Assembly: GCA_000753945.1 (NCBI GenBank)
Contig: JQOA01000186.1
Span: 1-22,593 of the forward strand
Direction: 5' to 3'
DNA: 22,593 nt
DNA from: Smithella sp. D17
Lineage (GTDB): Bacteria > Desulfobacterota > Syntrophia > Syntrophales > Smithellaceae
Shown here piece after piece: positions 1 through 6,175 of the stretch (position 1 is its first letter; every line of letters begins with the position of its first letter). Made by a program: the position numbers and the translations under genes. A model generated the notes under the pieces. The model was not told where the DNA came from, made no database searches, and saw nothing but the letters and a program-made list of their open reading frames with translations.

Positions 1-2
1 TT

Positions 3-2186
3 GAGAATCAAGAGCACAATACTGCAAAAAATAATCTGACGATTGCGGTCGCGGGTAACCCCAACTCGGGGAAATCGACGCTGATCAACGCCATTGCCGG
101 TTCGCGGCTTCAGGTGGGAAACTGGCCCGGTGTCACCGTAGAGAAAAAATCGGCGTCGTTTGACTTTCAGGGACGTAAAATCACGCTGGTCGATCTGCCG
201 GGCACTTACAGCATGAGTCCTTACACCCAGGAGGAAGTTATCGCGCGGGACTATCTGGTACGCGAAAAGCCGGACGTCATTATCAATGTTGTGGACGCCA
301 CCAATCTTGAGCGCAATCTCTATTTTTCTCTGCAACTTCTGGAACTGGGCATCCCTTTGGTGATGGCGCTCAACATGCACGATGAAGCGGCCGGAAAAGG
401 CTTCCGCATCGACGAAGAAAAGATGGCCTCCATCCTGGGCTGTGCAGTGATTCCGACCGTGGCCACCAAAGGCGAGGGCATCGGCAAACTGATGGAAACA
501 GCCGTGGCCTTTGCGGATGCATCCGAAGCGCACCGGCCCGTCGTGATTTCTTACGGTGACGATATCGAAAAAGCCGCATCAGCCATAGAAAAAAGTCTGA
601 AAGATCATCCGGATATTCTGGCCGGGCATCTGCCTTTGCGCTGGATGGCCTTAAAAATGATCGAAGGCGATGCCCGTGCCATTGAAAACTATAAAGCGGG
701 ACAGTATGCGGCGGTTGCCGAAAATGCGACGCATCATTTGCGATCCGCGCACGGAGAAGACCTCGAAGCTCTGATGGCCGACACGCGGTACGGACTGGCG
801 GCGGGACTGACCCGCGAGGCGCTCCAAAAACCGGAAAAAAGAAAAAGGGAGTTGACCGAACGGATCGACGCCGTCGTCCTCAACCGCTATGCGGGTATTC
901 CGATTTTTCTTCTGGCCATGTGGCTGATGTTTAAACTGACGTTCGATATCGCCGGGCCTTTTACAGACTGGCTTGATGGCGTCATCGGCGGCCCTTTAAG
1001 CCGCTGGGCAGAGGTGTTCTTAACGGCGATTTCCGCGCCGGAATGGATTACATCGCTGGTGATGGAAGGCATCATTGCGGGTGTCGGCTCCGTGCTGGTT
1101 TTTCTGCCGCCGATTTTTGCCATGATGTTTTTTATCACGCTACTGGAAGCGAGCGGCTACATGGCGCGCGCGGCCTTTGTCATGGACCGCATGATGCACG
1201 CCATTGGCCTGCACGGCAAATCGTTCATTCCGCTGCTTCTGGGATTCGGCTGCAACGTTCCCGCGGTTTACGCGACCCGCACACTGGAAAATCAGCGCGA
1301 TAAGGCGCTCACCGCGCTTTTGATCCCGCTGATGTCCTGCGGGGCGCGCCTCCCGGTTTACGTAATTTTTACAGGCGTATTTTTTGCGGCATACGCGGGA
1401 ACGGTCTTGTGGTCGCTGTACATTCTGGGCATCGTCCTGGCTGTTTTGATGGGGCTGTTGTTCAAAAAGACCCTCTTTCGCGGCGAGGCGCCGGTGTTCA
1501 TTATGGAGCTTCCGCCCTACCGCATGCCCACGGCAAAAAACCTGATGATCCATACATGGGAAAAAGGCAAACATTATCTGATCAAAGCCGGCACCTGGAT
1601 TCTGGCCATCTCGGTATTTGTCTGGTTTGGCCTTAACCTGCCCTGGGGCGTTGAATCCAAAAAGGATTCGTATCTCGGCAAAACAGGACAAATCATCGCG
1701 CCGGTTTTTGCGCCGCTGGGTTTCGGCACCTGGGAAGCCGCTTCTTCGCTTTTGACCGGCGTCGTCGCCAAGGAAATCGTCGTTTCGACCATGAGTGAAG
1801 TTTACGTGCCCGAAGCCGGGGAAGAGCAACAGGAAGAATCGCATTCGTTGGGTGAAGATTTTAAAGAAATTGCGGTCTCGTTTGCGGGCGCTTTTGTCGA
1901 AGCGGGAAAAAACGTCTTCTCCACTTTCGAGATCGCCACGATGAGCGCGGAAGAAGAAGGAAAAACCGGACTCAAAACCGCCATAGCGAAGGTTTTTACA
2001 CCGCTTTCGGCATATGCCTTTATGGCCTTTGTGCTTCTATATTTGCCCTGCTTCATTGTGCTTGTGGCAATGCGGGATGAATTCGGCACCTGGAAATGGG
2101 CAGGCGTCACGATTATTTATCAAAGTGCTCTGGCCTGGGTTGTAGCGTTTATCATCTATCAGGGCGGAAGGCTCATTGGGCTTTAA
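3..2186 (+). CDS. feoB: Ferrous iron transporter FeoB (5' end outside window)
   Basis: Inner-membrane Fe(II) uptake protein with an N-terminal G-protein domain. The frame is open from base 3, so the true start lies upstream; the GTG at 114 is internal because the G1 loop GNPNSGKS lies before it (visible residues 18-25). G3 DLPGT (about 64-68) and a G4 motif NMHD (124-127) follow, then a helical linker and a polytopic membrane region. That region carries the two Gate-type segments (GFGCNVPAVYATR and SCGARLPVYVIF) typical of FeoB. About 727 residues are visible, close to full length. A Cys-rich FeoB-associated protein follows 36 nt downstream, as in many feo operons; feoA would be expected upstream, outside the window. 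The family call is very secure. Confidence 0.97.
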   Translation, partial: ENQEHNTAKNNLTIAVAGNPNSGKSTLINAIAGSRLQVGNWPGVTVEKKSASFDFQGRKITLVDLPGTYSMSPYTQEEVIARDYLVREKPDVIINVVDATNLERNLYFSLQLLELGIPLVMALNMHDEAAGKGFRIDEEKMASILGCAVIPTVATKGEGIGKLMETAVAFADASEAHRPVVISYGDDIEKAASAIEKSLKDHPDILAGHLPLRWMALKMIEGDARAIENYKAGQYAAVAENATHHLRSAHGEDLEALMADTRYGLAAGLTREALQKPEKRKRELTERIDAVVLNRYAGIPIFLLAMWLMFKLTFDIAGPFTDWLDGVIGGPLSRWAEVFLTAISAPEWITSLVMEGIIAGVGSVLVFLPPIFAMMFFITLLEASGYMARAAFVMDRMMHAIGLHGKSFIPLLLGFGCNVPAVYATRTLENQRDKALTALLIPLMSCGARLPVYVIFTGVFFAAYAGTVLWSLYILGIVLAVLMGLLFKKTLFRGEAPVFIMELPPYRMPTAKNLMIHTWEKGKHYLIKAGTWILAISVFVWFGLNLPWGVESKKDSYLGKTGQIIAPVFAPLGFGTWEAASSLLTGVVAKEIVVSTMSEVYVPEAGEEQQEESHSLGEDFKEIAVSFAGAFVEAGKNVFSTFEIATMSAEEEGKTGLKTAIAKVFTPLSAYAFMAFVLLYLPCFIVLVAMRDEFGTWKWAGVTIIYQSALAWVVAFIIYQGGRLIGL

Positions 2187-2222
2187 GTTAATGTTCAAAG
2201 GACAGTTTAAAAGGACATTGAA

Positions 2223-2429
2223 ATGAGTTTCACGGATGTGTTGCTTGCCACGGTAATTCTCGTGGCGGCGGGATGGATTTTCTACAAAAGTTTTATAAGG
2301 AAAAAAGGGGGTTGCGCCGGGTGTCCGGAATGTACCACCCGCTCCTGCGATGTAAAGAAAGACAAAGGGAAAGACCAGGTGGTTCGGCTTTTCTGTAAAG
2401 ATCAAACTAATTACACAATGAAACAATAA
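2223..2429 (+). CDS. FeoB-associated Cys-rich membrane protein
   Basis: Small protein of 68 residues with one N-terminal membrane helix (about residues 4-22) followed by a basic stretch (FIRKKGG). A cysteine cluster C31-x2-C34-x2-C37-x4-C42 follows, with a further Cys58. This one-helix plus Cys-cluster layout directly after feoB is that of the FeoB-associated Cys-rich membrane protein family, a proposed accessory (metal-binding or FeoC-like) of FeoB. The ATG is preceded by an AAAAGGA ribosome site. It is probably co-transcribed with feoB. The role in iron uptake is inferred from family and position; the metal bound cannot be told from sequence. Confidence 0.85.
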   Translation: MSFTDVLLATVILVAAGWIFYKSFIRKKGGCAGCPECTTRSCDVKKDKGKDQVVRLFCKDQTNYTMKQ

Positions 2430-2450
2430 TAAAAAGAAAAGGAGAAAAAA

Positions 2451-3224
2451 ATGAAGCGTGTGATTTTATCGGTTATGGGGTTTTTTTTAATGACAACAGT
2501 TGCTTTTGCGGGGCATCCGCTCATCACGGATGACACCGGCACTCAGGGCAAGGGCAAAGGCCAGGTGGAAGTCGGCCTCTCTTTCTTTTCCGACAAAGAC
2601 AAAGTAGATGACGCTACGACCTTCAAAACCGAAGGCGGGGACGCAGCAGTGGGCGTCACAATAGGTCTGCTCGATTCGCTGGACATCGTTTTGGGCATTC
2701 CGTATGCGTGGTATACCCTTGATGAAAATGATGCTCGCGTAGATCGGGCCGACGGACTTTCGGACATCAGTTTCGACGCCAAATGGCGTTTTTTTGAAAA
2801 GAATGGTTGGTCTCTGGCATTAAAACCCGGGGTCAACCTGCCGACCGGTAATGAAGACAAAGGCTTGGGCGCGGGACGCGCCTCTTACCGGATGTTCTTT
2901 ATTGGTACAAAAGAATTTGAACCGGTTGCGATTCACGCCAACCTGGGATACATCCGCAACGAAAACAACTCGGAAGAACGAAAAGACATCTGGCATGCGT
3001 CAGTTGCCGCAGAAGTGGAAGTGATCAAAGACCTCAAACTGCTCGCCAATATCGGCATGGAAAGAAACCCCGATACCGCAAGCGAAAACCATCCGGCTTT
3101 TGTCCTAGGCGGCATCTCGTATGATGTATCGGAAAAAATTACCATCGACGCCGGCGTCAAATACGGGCTGACATCTCCAGAAACAGACTGGACTGCACTG
3201 GCCGGTTTGACATTCAGGTTTTAA
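2451..3224 (+). CDS. Outer-membrane beta-barrel protein, MetA-pathway/transporter-like family
   Basis: Protein of 257 residues with a clear signal peptide (cleavage near AFA-G, residue 20/21), then HPLITDDTGTQGKGKGQVE, the usual opening of the 'MetA-pathway of phenol degradation' putative transporter family. The rest alternates polar and hydrophobic residues as in beta-strands and ends in a terminal Phe (LTFRF), the outer-membrane insertion signature. An AAAAGGAG site lies just before the ATG, 21 nt after the Cys-rich gene, so it is likely part of the feo transcript. The substrate is unknown; the family name reflects history and does not prove a role in phenol metabolism. Its place here suggests passage of metal or a chelate, which is inference only. 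Confidence 0.82.
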   Translation: MKRVILSVMGFFLMTTVAFAGHPLITDDTGTQGKGKGQVEVGLSFFSDKDKVDDATTFKTEGGDAAVGVTIGLLDSLDIVLGIPYAWYTLDENDARVDRADGLSDISFDAKWRFFEKNGWSLALKPGVNLPTGNEDKGLGAGRASYRMFFIGTKEFEPVAIHANLGYIRNENNSEERKDIWHASVAAEVEVIKDLKLLANIGMERNPDTASENHPAFVLGGISYDVSEKITIDAGVKYGLTSPETDWTALAGLTFRF

Positions 3225-3237
3225 AATGAATTATTAT
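3207..3237 (+). promoter_or_regulatory. Candidate sigma-70 promoter for the Cys-rich/DUF2325 unit
   Basis: A perfect -35 hexamer TTGACA at 3207-3212, inside the last codons of the outer-membrane protein gene, is followed by TATTAT (5/6 match to TATAAT) at 3232-3237 with a 19-bp spacer. AATTAT at 3229-3234 with 16 bp is an alternative. Transcription would start near 3244, inside the Fur box and about 35 nt before the ATG at 3280. The 19-bp spacer is long, so this is a candidate only. Confidence 0.5.
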
Positions 3238-3238
3238 T

Positions 3239-3257
3239 GAAAATGATAACCACTATC
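3239..3257 (+). promoter_or_regulatory. Fur box (iron-responsive operator)
   Basis: The 19-mer GAAAATGATAACCACTATC matches the classical Fur consensus GATAATGATAATCATTATC at 16 of 19 positions. It lies in the 55-nt gap between the outer-membrane protein and the small Cys-rich gene, over the expected start site of the candidate promoter. By Fur logic, iron-loaded Fur would repress the unit at 3280-3903, which would be made under iron limitation. The site is seen directly; the regulation is inference. Confidence 0.75.
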
Positions 3258-3279
3258 GTTAATAAAAGGAGAATAAAAA

Positions 3280-3447
3280 ATGTCACCATTGATTTCGCTT
3301 TTGGAAAAAGAAAAAAAGCCGATTTTGGACAAACACGAACATCAGGATATTCAGAAAGCAGTGTCTGGTTCGGAATGCGGTTGCGGAAGTTGCTTATGTC
3401 TGCAACCCTGCGCCAACTGCACATGCCGGGATAAAAAAGAACGGTAA
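3280..3447 (+). CDS. Small Cys-rich, metallothionein-like protein (55 aa)
   Basis: A short gene starting at ATG 3280, with an AAAAGGAG ribosome site just upstream and TAA at 3445-3447. The N-terminal half is charged and probably helical (residues 1-30). The C-terminal half packs seven cysteines in 17 residues as C33-x-C35-x2-C38-x-C40-x3-C44-x2-C47-x-C49, a pattern like metallothioneins and other soft-metal or Fe-S binding peptides. There is no signal peptide or membrane helix, so it is probably cytoplasmic. It sits directly behind the Fur box and 12 nt before the DUF2325-like gene, whose ribosome site overlaps this stop codon. I do not recognise a named family. A different frame is open over the same DNA from 3237, but it begins inside the Fur box without a ribosome site and is rejected. 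Confidence 0.75.
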   Translation: MSPLISLLEKEKKPILDKHEHQDIQKAVSGSECGCGSCLCLQPCANCTCRDKKER

Positions 3448-3459
3448 GGAGGACTTGCA

Positions 3460-3903
3460 ATGGAACGAGATATTTTACAGGTATCTACCTCATCTTCGGG
3501 AAAAACCGCCCTGCGTTTCTGGGAAATCGATTCGATGTTTCGTTGTCCAGTTATTGGTATCTGTCTGACCGAGTCCGAACAGATCGCTATTCTGAAAAAA
3601 GCCGGCATACCTTCGAAAGATAAAAATTCCTTCGAAATTCATGAACTGCTTGTAGCCAGTGCAGGCAATGAAAACCAGCTTTCATTCAGAATCAATCTTT
3701 TTTTATGGCAAAAGTTCGGAGAGCAGTCATCTCACATGCACTCTTTCGATGAAAATGACATGCTGGAACACTGGCGGGGATGTTACCAGAACGGAGGCTA
3801 TCTTGCCGCTTTCTGGGGCGTCGTCACACGTCCCCGGCTTTCCGACAAAGCAAAATATAAAATCGTCAGAAAAAAAAGATGTATAGGAAAAAGTACAAAA
3901 TGA
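3460..3903 (+). CDS. DUF2325-family protein, N-terminal region only
   Basis: Open frame of 147 codons with an excellent AAGGAGG site 7 nt before the ATG. Residues 19-40 (RFWEIDSMFRCPVIGICL), a following E-H motif (FEIHELLV) and GGYLAAFWGVVTRP (about 111-124) match my memory of the N-terminal half of DUF2325 proteins: LWEx3RFxCPVxGTCL, then YELH, then GxxWALxTHP. Those proteins are normally around 400 residues and carry a HMLSH motif next and a DUF2325 domain at the C-terminus; both are missing here. The frame leaves the family pattern at an A8 run (3870-3877) and ends in a basic tail (KKRCIGKSTK), so a frameshift is likely. The function of the family is unknown. It is translationally close to the Cys-rich gene and likely under the same Fur control. 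Whether the short product is functional is open. Confidence 0.7.
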   Translation: MERDILQVSTSSSGKTALRFWEIDSMFRCPVIGICLTESEQIAILKKAGIPSKDKNSFEIHELLVASAGNENQLSFRINLFLWQKFGEQSSHMHSFDENDMLEHWRGCYQNGGYLAAFWGVVTRPRLSDKAKYKIVRKKRCIGKSTK

Positions 3904-4248
3904 AAGAAACAGCCTTGATACTAAACCGTCAATTATCGAACGCATCAAAGACATATCTGTCTCATGAATGGTGCATATTTTGTCATTTTGATAGAAACTG
4001 ATATCTTTATGATCAGAAACGGCAATTTAAAAGAAATAGAGGATAGTCTCCTCGCTGACAAGATCACAAAGGAGTTTCTCGATATTGAAGCAAAGGTATA
4101 TCCGACTGAAGAAACCATCGATCTTTCTGACCATTGCCGGATTGATAACCGAACCTGCATCCATGGACACACATACCCGCTTGCGTGATATGGCCAGTTT
4201 CTTCAAAGCGAGCGCAGTTGTCCAATTGAACTTGTATATCAAGATCAC
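3904..4248 (+). pseudogene. Decayed remainder of the DUF2325-like gene (probable)
   Basis: No intact gene is present, but pieces in changing frames look like former coding sequence. From the A8 run into about 3990 one frame reads through KMKETALILNRQLSNASK. From 4015 to about 4165 another gives NGNLKEIEDSLLADKITKEF and then DNRTCIHGHTYP. A third, near 4160-4230, gives RLRDMASFFKASAVVQLN. The last two resemble, loosely, the start of the C-terminal DUF2325 domain (LYVGGR, then LRxxxE). Stops and frame changes break the series. This is inference; a profile search on the three frames would settle it. Confidence 0.4.
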
Positions 4249-4404
4249 TTGGCAAAACAGGTCAATACGTCAAAAGTAATGTTATTTAAAATGGTTTGAT
4301 TACCATCTCGTCTTGTATATCAAGATTGTTCAAATGCGATTTGTTCCACAGATAATATATAATATCTGGCACTTGCCTACATTTATTGTCTTGTATATCA
4401 AGAT
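4231..4404. repeat. Three identical 15-bp near-palindromic repeats at ~80-bp spacing
   Basis: CTTGTATATCAAGAT occurs exactly at 4231-4245, 4312-4326 and 4390-4404, with start-to-start distances of 81 and 78 bp. Copies 2 and 3 share two further bases (GT before the repeat). The core has dyad symmetry, TCTTG/CAAGA around TATAT in copies 2 and 3. The spacers (66 and 63 bp) are unrelated to each other. A degenerate fourth copy, CTTTGTACAAGAG, lies at 4471-4483, again 81 bp on. Identity of the repeats amid decayed sequence suggests they are functional or recently arrived. Confidence 0.75.
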
Positions 4405-4551
4405 GAATACTTTTGCCTCCATTCCGGGGTTTTGGTTCCTCCTTGCTATTGATTACATGCTCGATGTCCACTTTGTACAAGAGTCAGCCTGGTTATATTG
4501 TAAATCAGCATTTATTCCGCGGCTGACTGCTTCTATAAAATGATATCCAAA
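4405..4551. other. Gene-free interval
   Basis: Together with 3904-4404 this makes about 650 bp without a convincing gene. In this last part I see only the degenerate fourth repeat copy (4471-4483); no ribosome site, RNA gene or terminator is recognisable. Confidence 0.5.
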
Positions 4552-4959
4552 TTAGAAAAACCATTGAATACCCAGAAAACAGCCCACCGTATTTACGCCA
4601 TTATTGGGCAAGTAAATGCAAGCTGATGATATGTGAAGATATTGCACGACGATATTGATGCTCAGCTTGTCTTGCACAAAATAATTCATGCCAATGATTG
4701 CTTGCTCATTAAACTGGCAAGGGACTTCCAGGTTGGGAGCGCTGATGCCTGTCAGAGTGCCGCCGGAGGTTAAGTCCACAACCTGTGTTCAGGAGCGGAA
4801 TTCTTCTCCTATGTCGGAACGCCAGATATTCGGCTACATGAGGAATGCAGTATTCTGGCGCTTATCCGGCAGATCACTATTTGGAAAAGATCCATTGTCT
4901 GTTGCTGATGCAGAGGAAGGGATGAACAACAAGCACAGCAAAATACTGCCTCACTTCAT
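4552..4959 (-). pseudogene. Lipid A 3-O-deacylase (PagL/acyloxyacyl hydrolase-like) pseudogene
   Basis: Read from ATG 4959 on the minus strand, one continuous frame of 135 codons contains three internal stops: TGA at codon 3, TAG after TAFLM, and TGA after GEEFRS. The N-terminus retains a signal-peptide-like segment (GSILLCLLFIPSSASA). The last about 75 codons keep the PagL C-terminal pattern: NEQAIIGMNYFVQDKLSIN, then YLHISSACIYLPNNGVNT, where H-x-S is the catalytic pair, and a terminal aromatic (IQWFF). PagL proteins are usually longer (about 170-200 aa), so internal sequence is probably also lost. The intact enzyme would remove an acyl chain from lipid A in the outer membrane. The call rests on remembered motif resemblance. 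A working gene is unlikely. Confidence 0.65.
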
Positions 4960-4967
4960 TTTCTTTG

Positions 4968-5342
4968 CTAGCTCCTAAGCCAGGCTCTCGCAGCATCAAT
5001 ATCGGTAACCCATTTAAAAGAAAGGCCGGTTTTTAAAGCATTAATTTCAAAAAAATACCCCAATTCAGCATTCTCAGCAATATCAACAAGGGCAGTATTA
5101 ATTCTTGGTCTATCAGGGGGAATATTTCTGGAATCAATATAAGCTTCAATATATGCACTACGTTGTCCCTTGAGCGCTCGGAAATCTATTATCTCATTCT
5201 TCATATTCATTAACTTTTCGATAGCTAATAATTCGTTCCGTATTATTTTAAAGGAATCGCTTGTAAGTTCCCCTGTTAGAATAATTTCAAGAATTTCTTC
5301 ATTCACAGATGTCGAGATTTGATATTCTTCTTTCTTTTTCAT
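4968..5342 (-). CDS. SpoIIAA/STAS-like domain protein
   Basis: Protein of 124 residues with no signal peptide. It starts with alternating strand-like hydrophobics (YQISTSVNEEILEIILTGEL), continues with IDFRALKGQ and ALVDIAENAELGYFFE, and ends with KWVTDIDAARAWLRS. That layout matches the SpoIIAA-like/STAS group of short cytoplasmic proteins of unknown role found in many Desulfobacterota; the terminal 'F/W-x-T-D-x-x-A-A-x-x-W-L' is typical. The start ATG at 5342 has only a weak ribosome site. The stop lies 8 nt before the start of the PagL-like pseudogene, so the two may have been co-transcribed. No function can be assigned with confidence. Confidence 0.6.
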   Translation of the reverse strand: MKKKEEYQISTSVNEEILEIILTGELTSDSFKIIRNELLAIEKLMNMKNEIIDFRALKGQRSAYIEAYIDSRNIPPDRPRINTALVDIAENAELGYFFEINALKTGLSFKWVTDIDAARAWLRS

Positions 5343-5413
5343 TTACGGACCCATTGGAGCACTCTAAAGGTTAATTAAGCGATTCGATAAAGTCGTGCCT
5401 GGATATTCAAAAT

Positions 5414-5521
5414 TTAATCATTTAATTTCGCCTTCATTTTTTCTTTTTGAGCACTAATTATTTCAGCCTGGTCGTTACTTTTCAGAACCGGCAATGTTAT
5501 TTCAAGCTCTAGTTTAAAAGC
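5414..5521 (-). other. Possible C-terminal remnant of a lost small gene
   Basis: Between two in-frame stops the minus strand reads AFKLELEITLPVLKSND and then QAEIISAQKEKMKAKLND, which looks like amphipathic coding sequence, but there is no start codon or ribosome site. It may be the tail of a gene lost between the phasin-like and SpoIIAA-like genes. Weak evidence; it may also be chance. Confidence 0.25.
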
Positions 5522-5580
5522 TTACTCAAGGGATAGACCTCTCAAAAGCCTGTTCAGTTACAATATGCTTCGTCTAAGAC

Positions 5581-5871
5581 TTATTTTTTACTTTTTTCTT
5601 TCTCCTGTGTTTGGTGATTGATAAAATAATCAGTTGCTTTTTTATAGTTTTGATCAATGTAATCCTTAAAGTATTCACGTCCTTTTTTATAATTACCCAA
5701 CCATTCATTTACGGCATTTTTCCCATCGTCCGGTAACCATGTGGCTCTTTCCAAAAAGCGAGAAAAGAAATTTTCAGATTGATCCTGTAAAATAGCCATT
5801 ACTCTAAAAGTATTGTCGAATGCCATCTTGTTGAATTCAATCATTTGCCTGACGATCTTTTTCTGATCCAT
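5581..5871 (-). CDS. Phasin-like small helical protein
   Basis: Protein of 96 residues, entirely helical in character, with no signal peptide: MDQKKIVRQMIEFNKMAFDN at the start, then aromatic- and Lys-rich amphipathic segments (ATWLPDDGKNAVNEWLGNYK, KGREYFKDYIDQNYKKATDY) and a Lys/Glu tail. Short proteins of this type in Desulfobacterota and other bacteria are annotated as phasin-like or hypothetical; true phasins coat polyhydroxyalkanoate granules. The start is fixed by a strong AAGGAGGT site 5 nt before the ATG. No PHA synthase or depolymerase gene is nearby, so a role in polymer storage is not supported by context. Confidence 0.55.
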   Translation of the reverse strand: MDQKKIVRQMIEFNKMAFDNTFRVMAILQDQSENFFSRFLERATWLPDDGKNAVNEWLGNYKKGREYFKDYIDQNYKKATDYFINHQTQEKEKSKK

Positions 5872-5942
5872 GGGTAACCTCCTTATTTTGGTTTATTTGT
5901 CTCTCGTGGTTAACTGATACGTTTTTCAAGACCTTCCTTCAC

Positions 5943-6137
5943 TCACCCCCGACCTAGTGTCGTATAGAGAATCATCCGATTGACAAGCCATTCCAGTCGA
6001 AGCCGGTTCCCTGCCGCAACTTCGGGAGTAATACTTTGAGAACCCGTAGGTTTCTCGCCACAGCCGTCCAAGATAAAATCCACAGCAAAAATGCTCGTGG
6101 CAACTGTCAGCCATCTGGCTCTGTTATTTTTATTCAT
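5943..6137 (-). CDS. Small hypothetical protein, possible lipoprotein remnant
   Basis: Open frame of 64 codons with AGAGGTG a few bases before its ATG, 38 nt after the permease stop. The N-terminus is basic then hydrophobic (NNRARWLTVATSIFAVDFIL) and leads to DGCGEKPTG, which resembles a lipoprotein signal, though Asp is unusual in the lipobox. The remainder (RLRLEWLVNRMILYTTLGRG) has no recognisable pattern and may be out of the original frame. It could be an untranslated leftover at the end of the efflux operon. It accounts for most of the 304-bp gap between the permease and the phasin-like gene; nothing else is seen there. Confidence 0.3.
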   Translation of the reverse strand: MNKNNRARWLTVATSIFAVDFILDGCGEKPTGSQSITPEVAAGNRLRLEWLVNRMILYTTLGRG

Positions 6138-6175
6138 ACTACACCTCTGTTATTTCTAAAAAATGTTTACTTTGT

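Noticed and set aside
1..3. TTG at base 1 as the start of FeoB.
   Set aside because: It is in another frame; the FeoB frame runs from base 3 with no stop and continues upstream of the window.
1140..1844. Long minus-strand open frame of 234 codons opposite feoB.
   Set aside because: It is a shadow of the feoB frame: no ribosome site, composition rich in Arg, Gln and His, and no family pattern.
4231..4404. CRISPR array reading of the three repeats.
   Set aside because: Repeats of 15-17 bp with 61-66 bp spacers are outside normal CRISPR sizes, there are only three copies, and no cas gene is present.
4468..4482. CCACTTTGTACAAGA equals 15 bases of the Gateway attB2 recombination site.
   Set aside because: The flanking bases do not continue the site (GTCAG where AAGCT is expected), no vector sequence is nearby, and it coincides with the degenerate fourth repeat copy. 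Best taken as coincidence.
4552..4959. Selenocysteine or stop-codon recoding as an explanation for the TGA codons in the PagL-like frame.
   Set aside because: One internal stop is TAG, one TGA is at codon 3, no SECIS-like hairpin is evident, and PagL has no selenocysteine members known to me.
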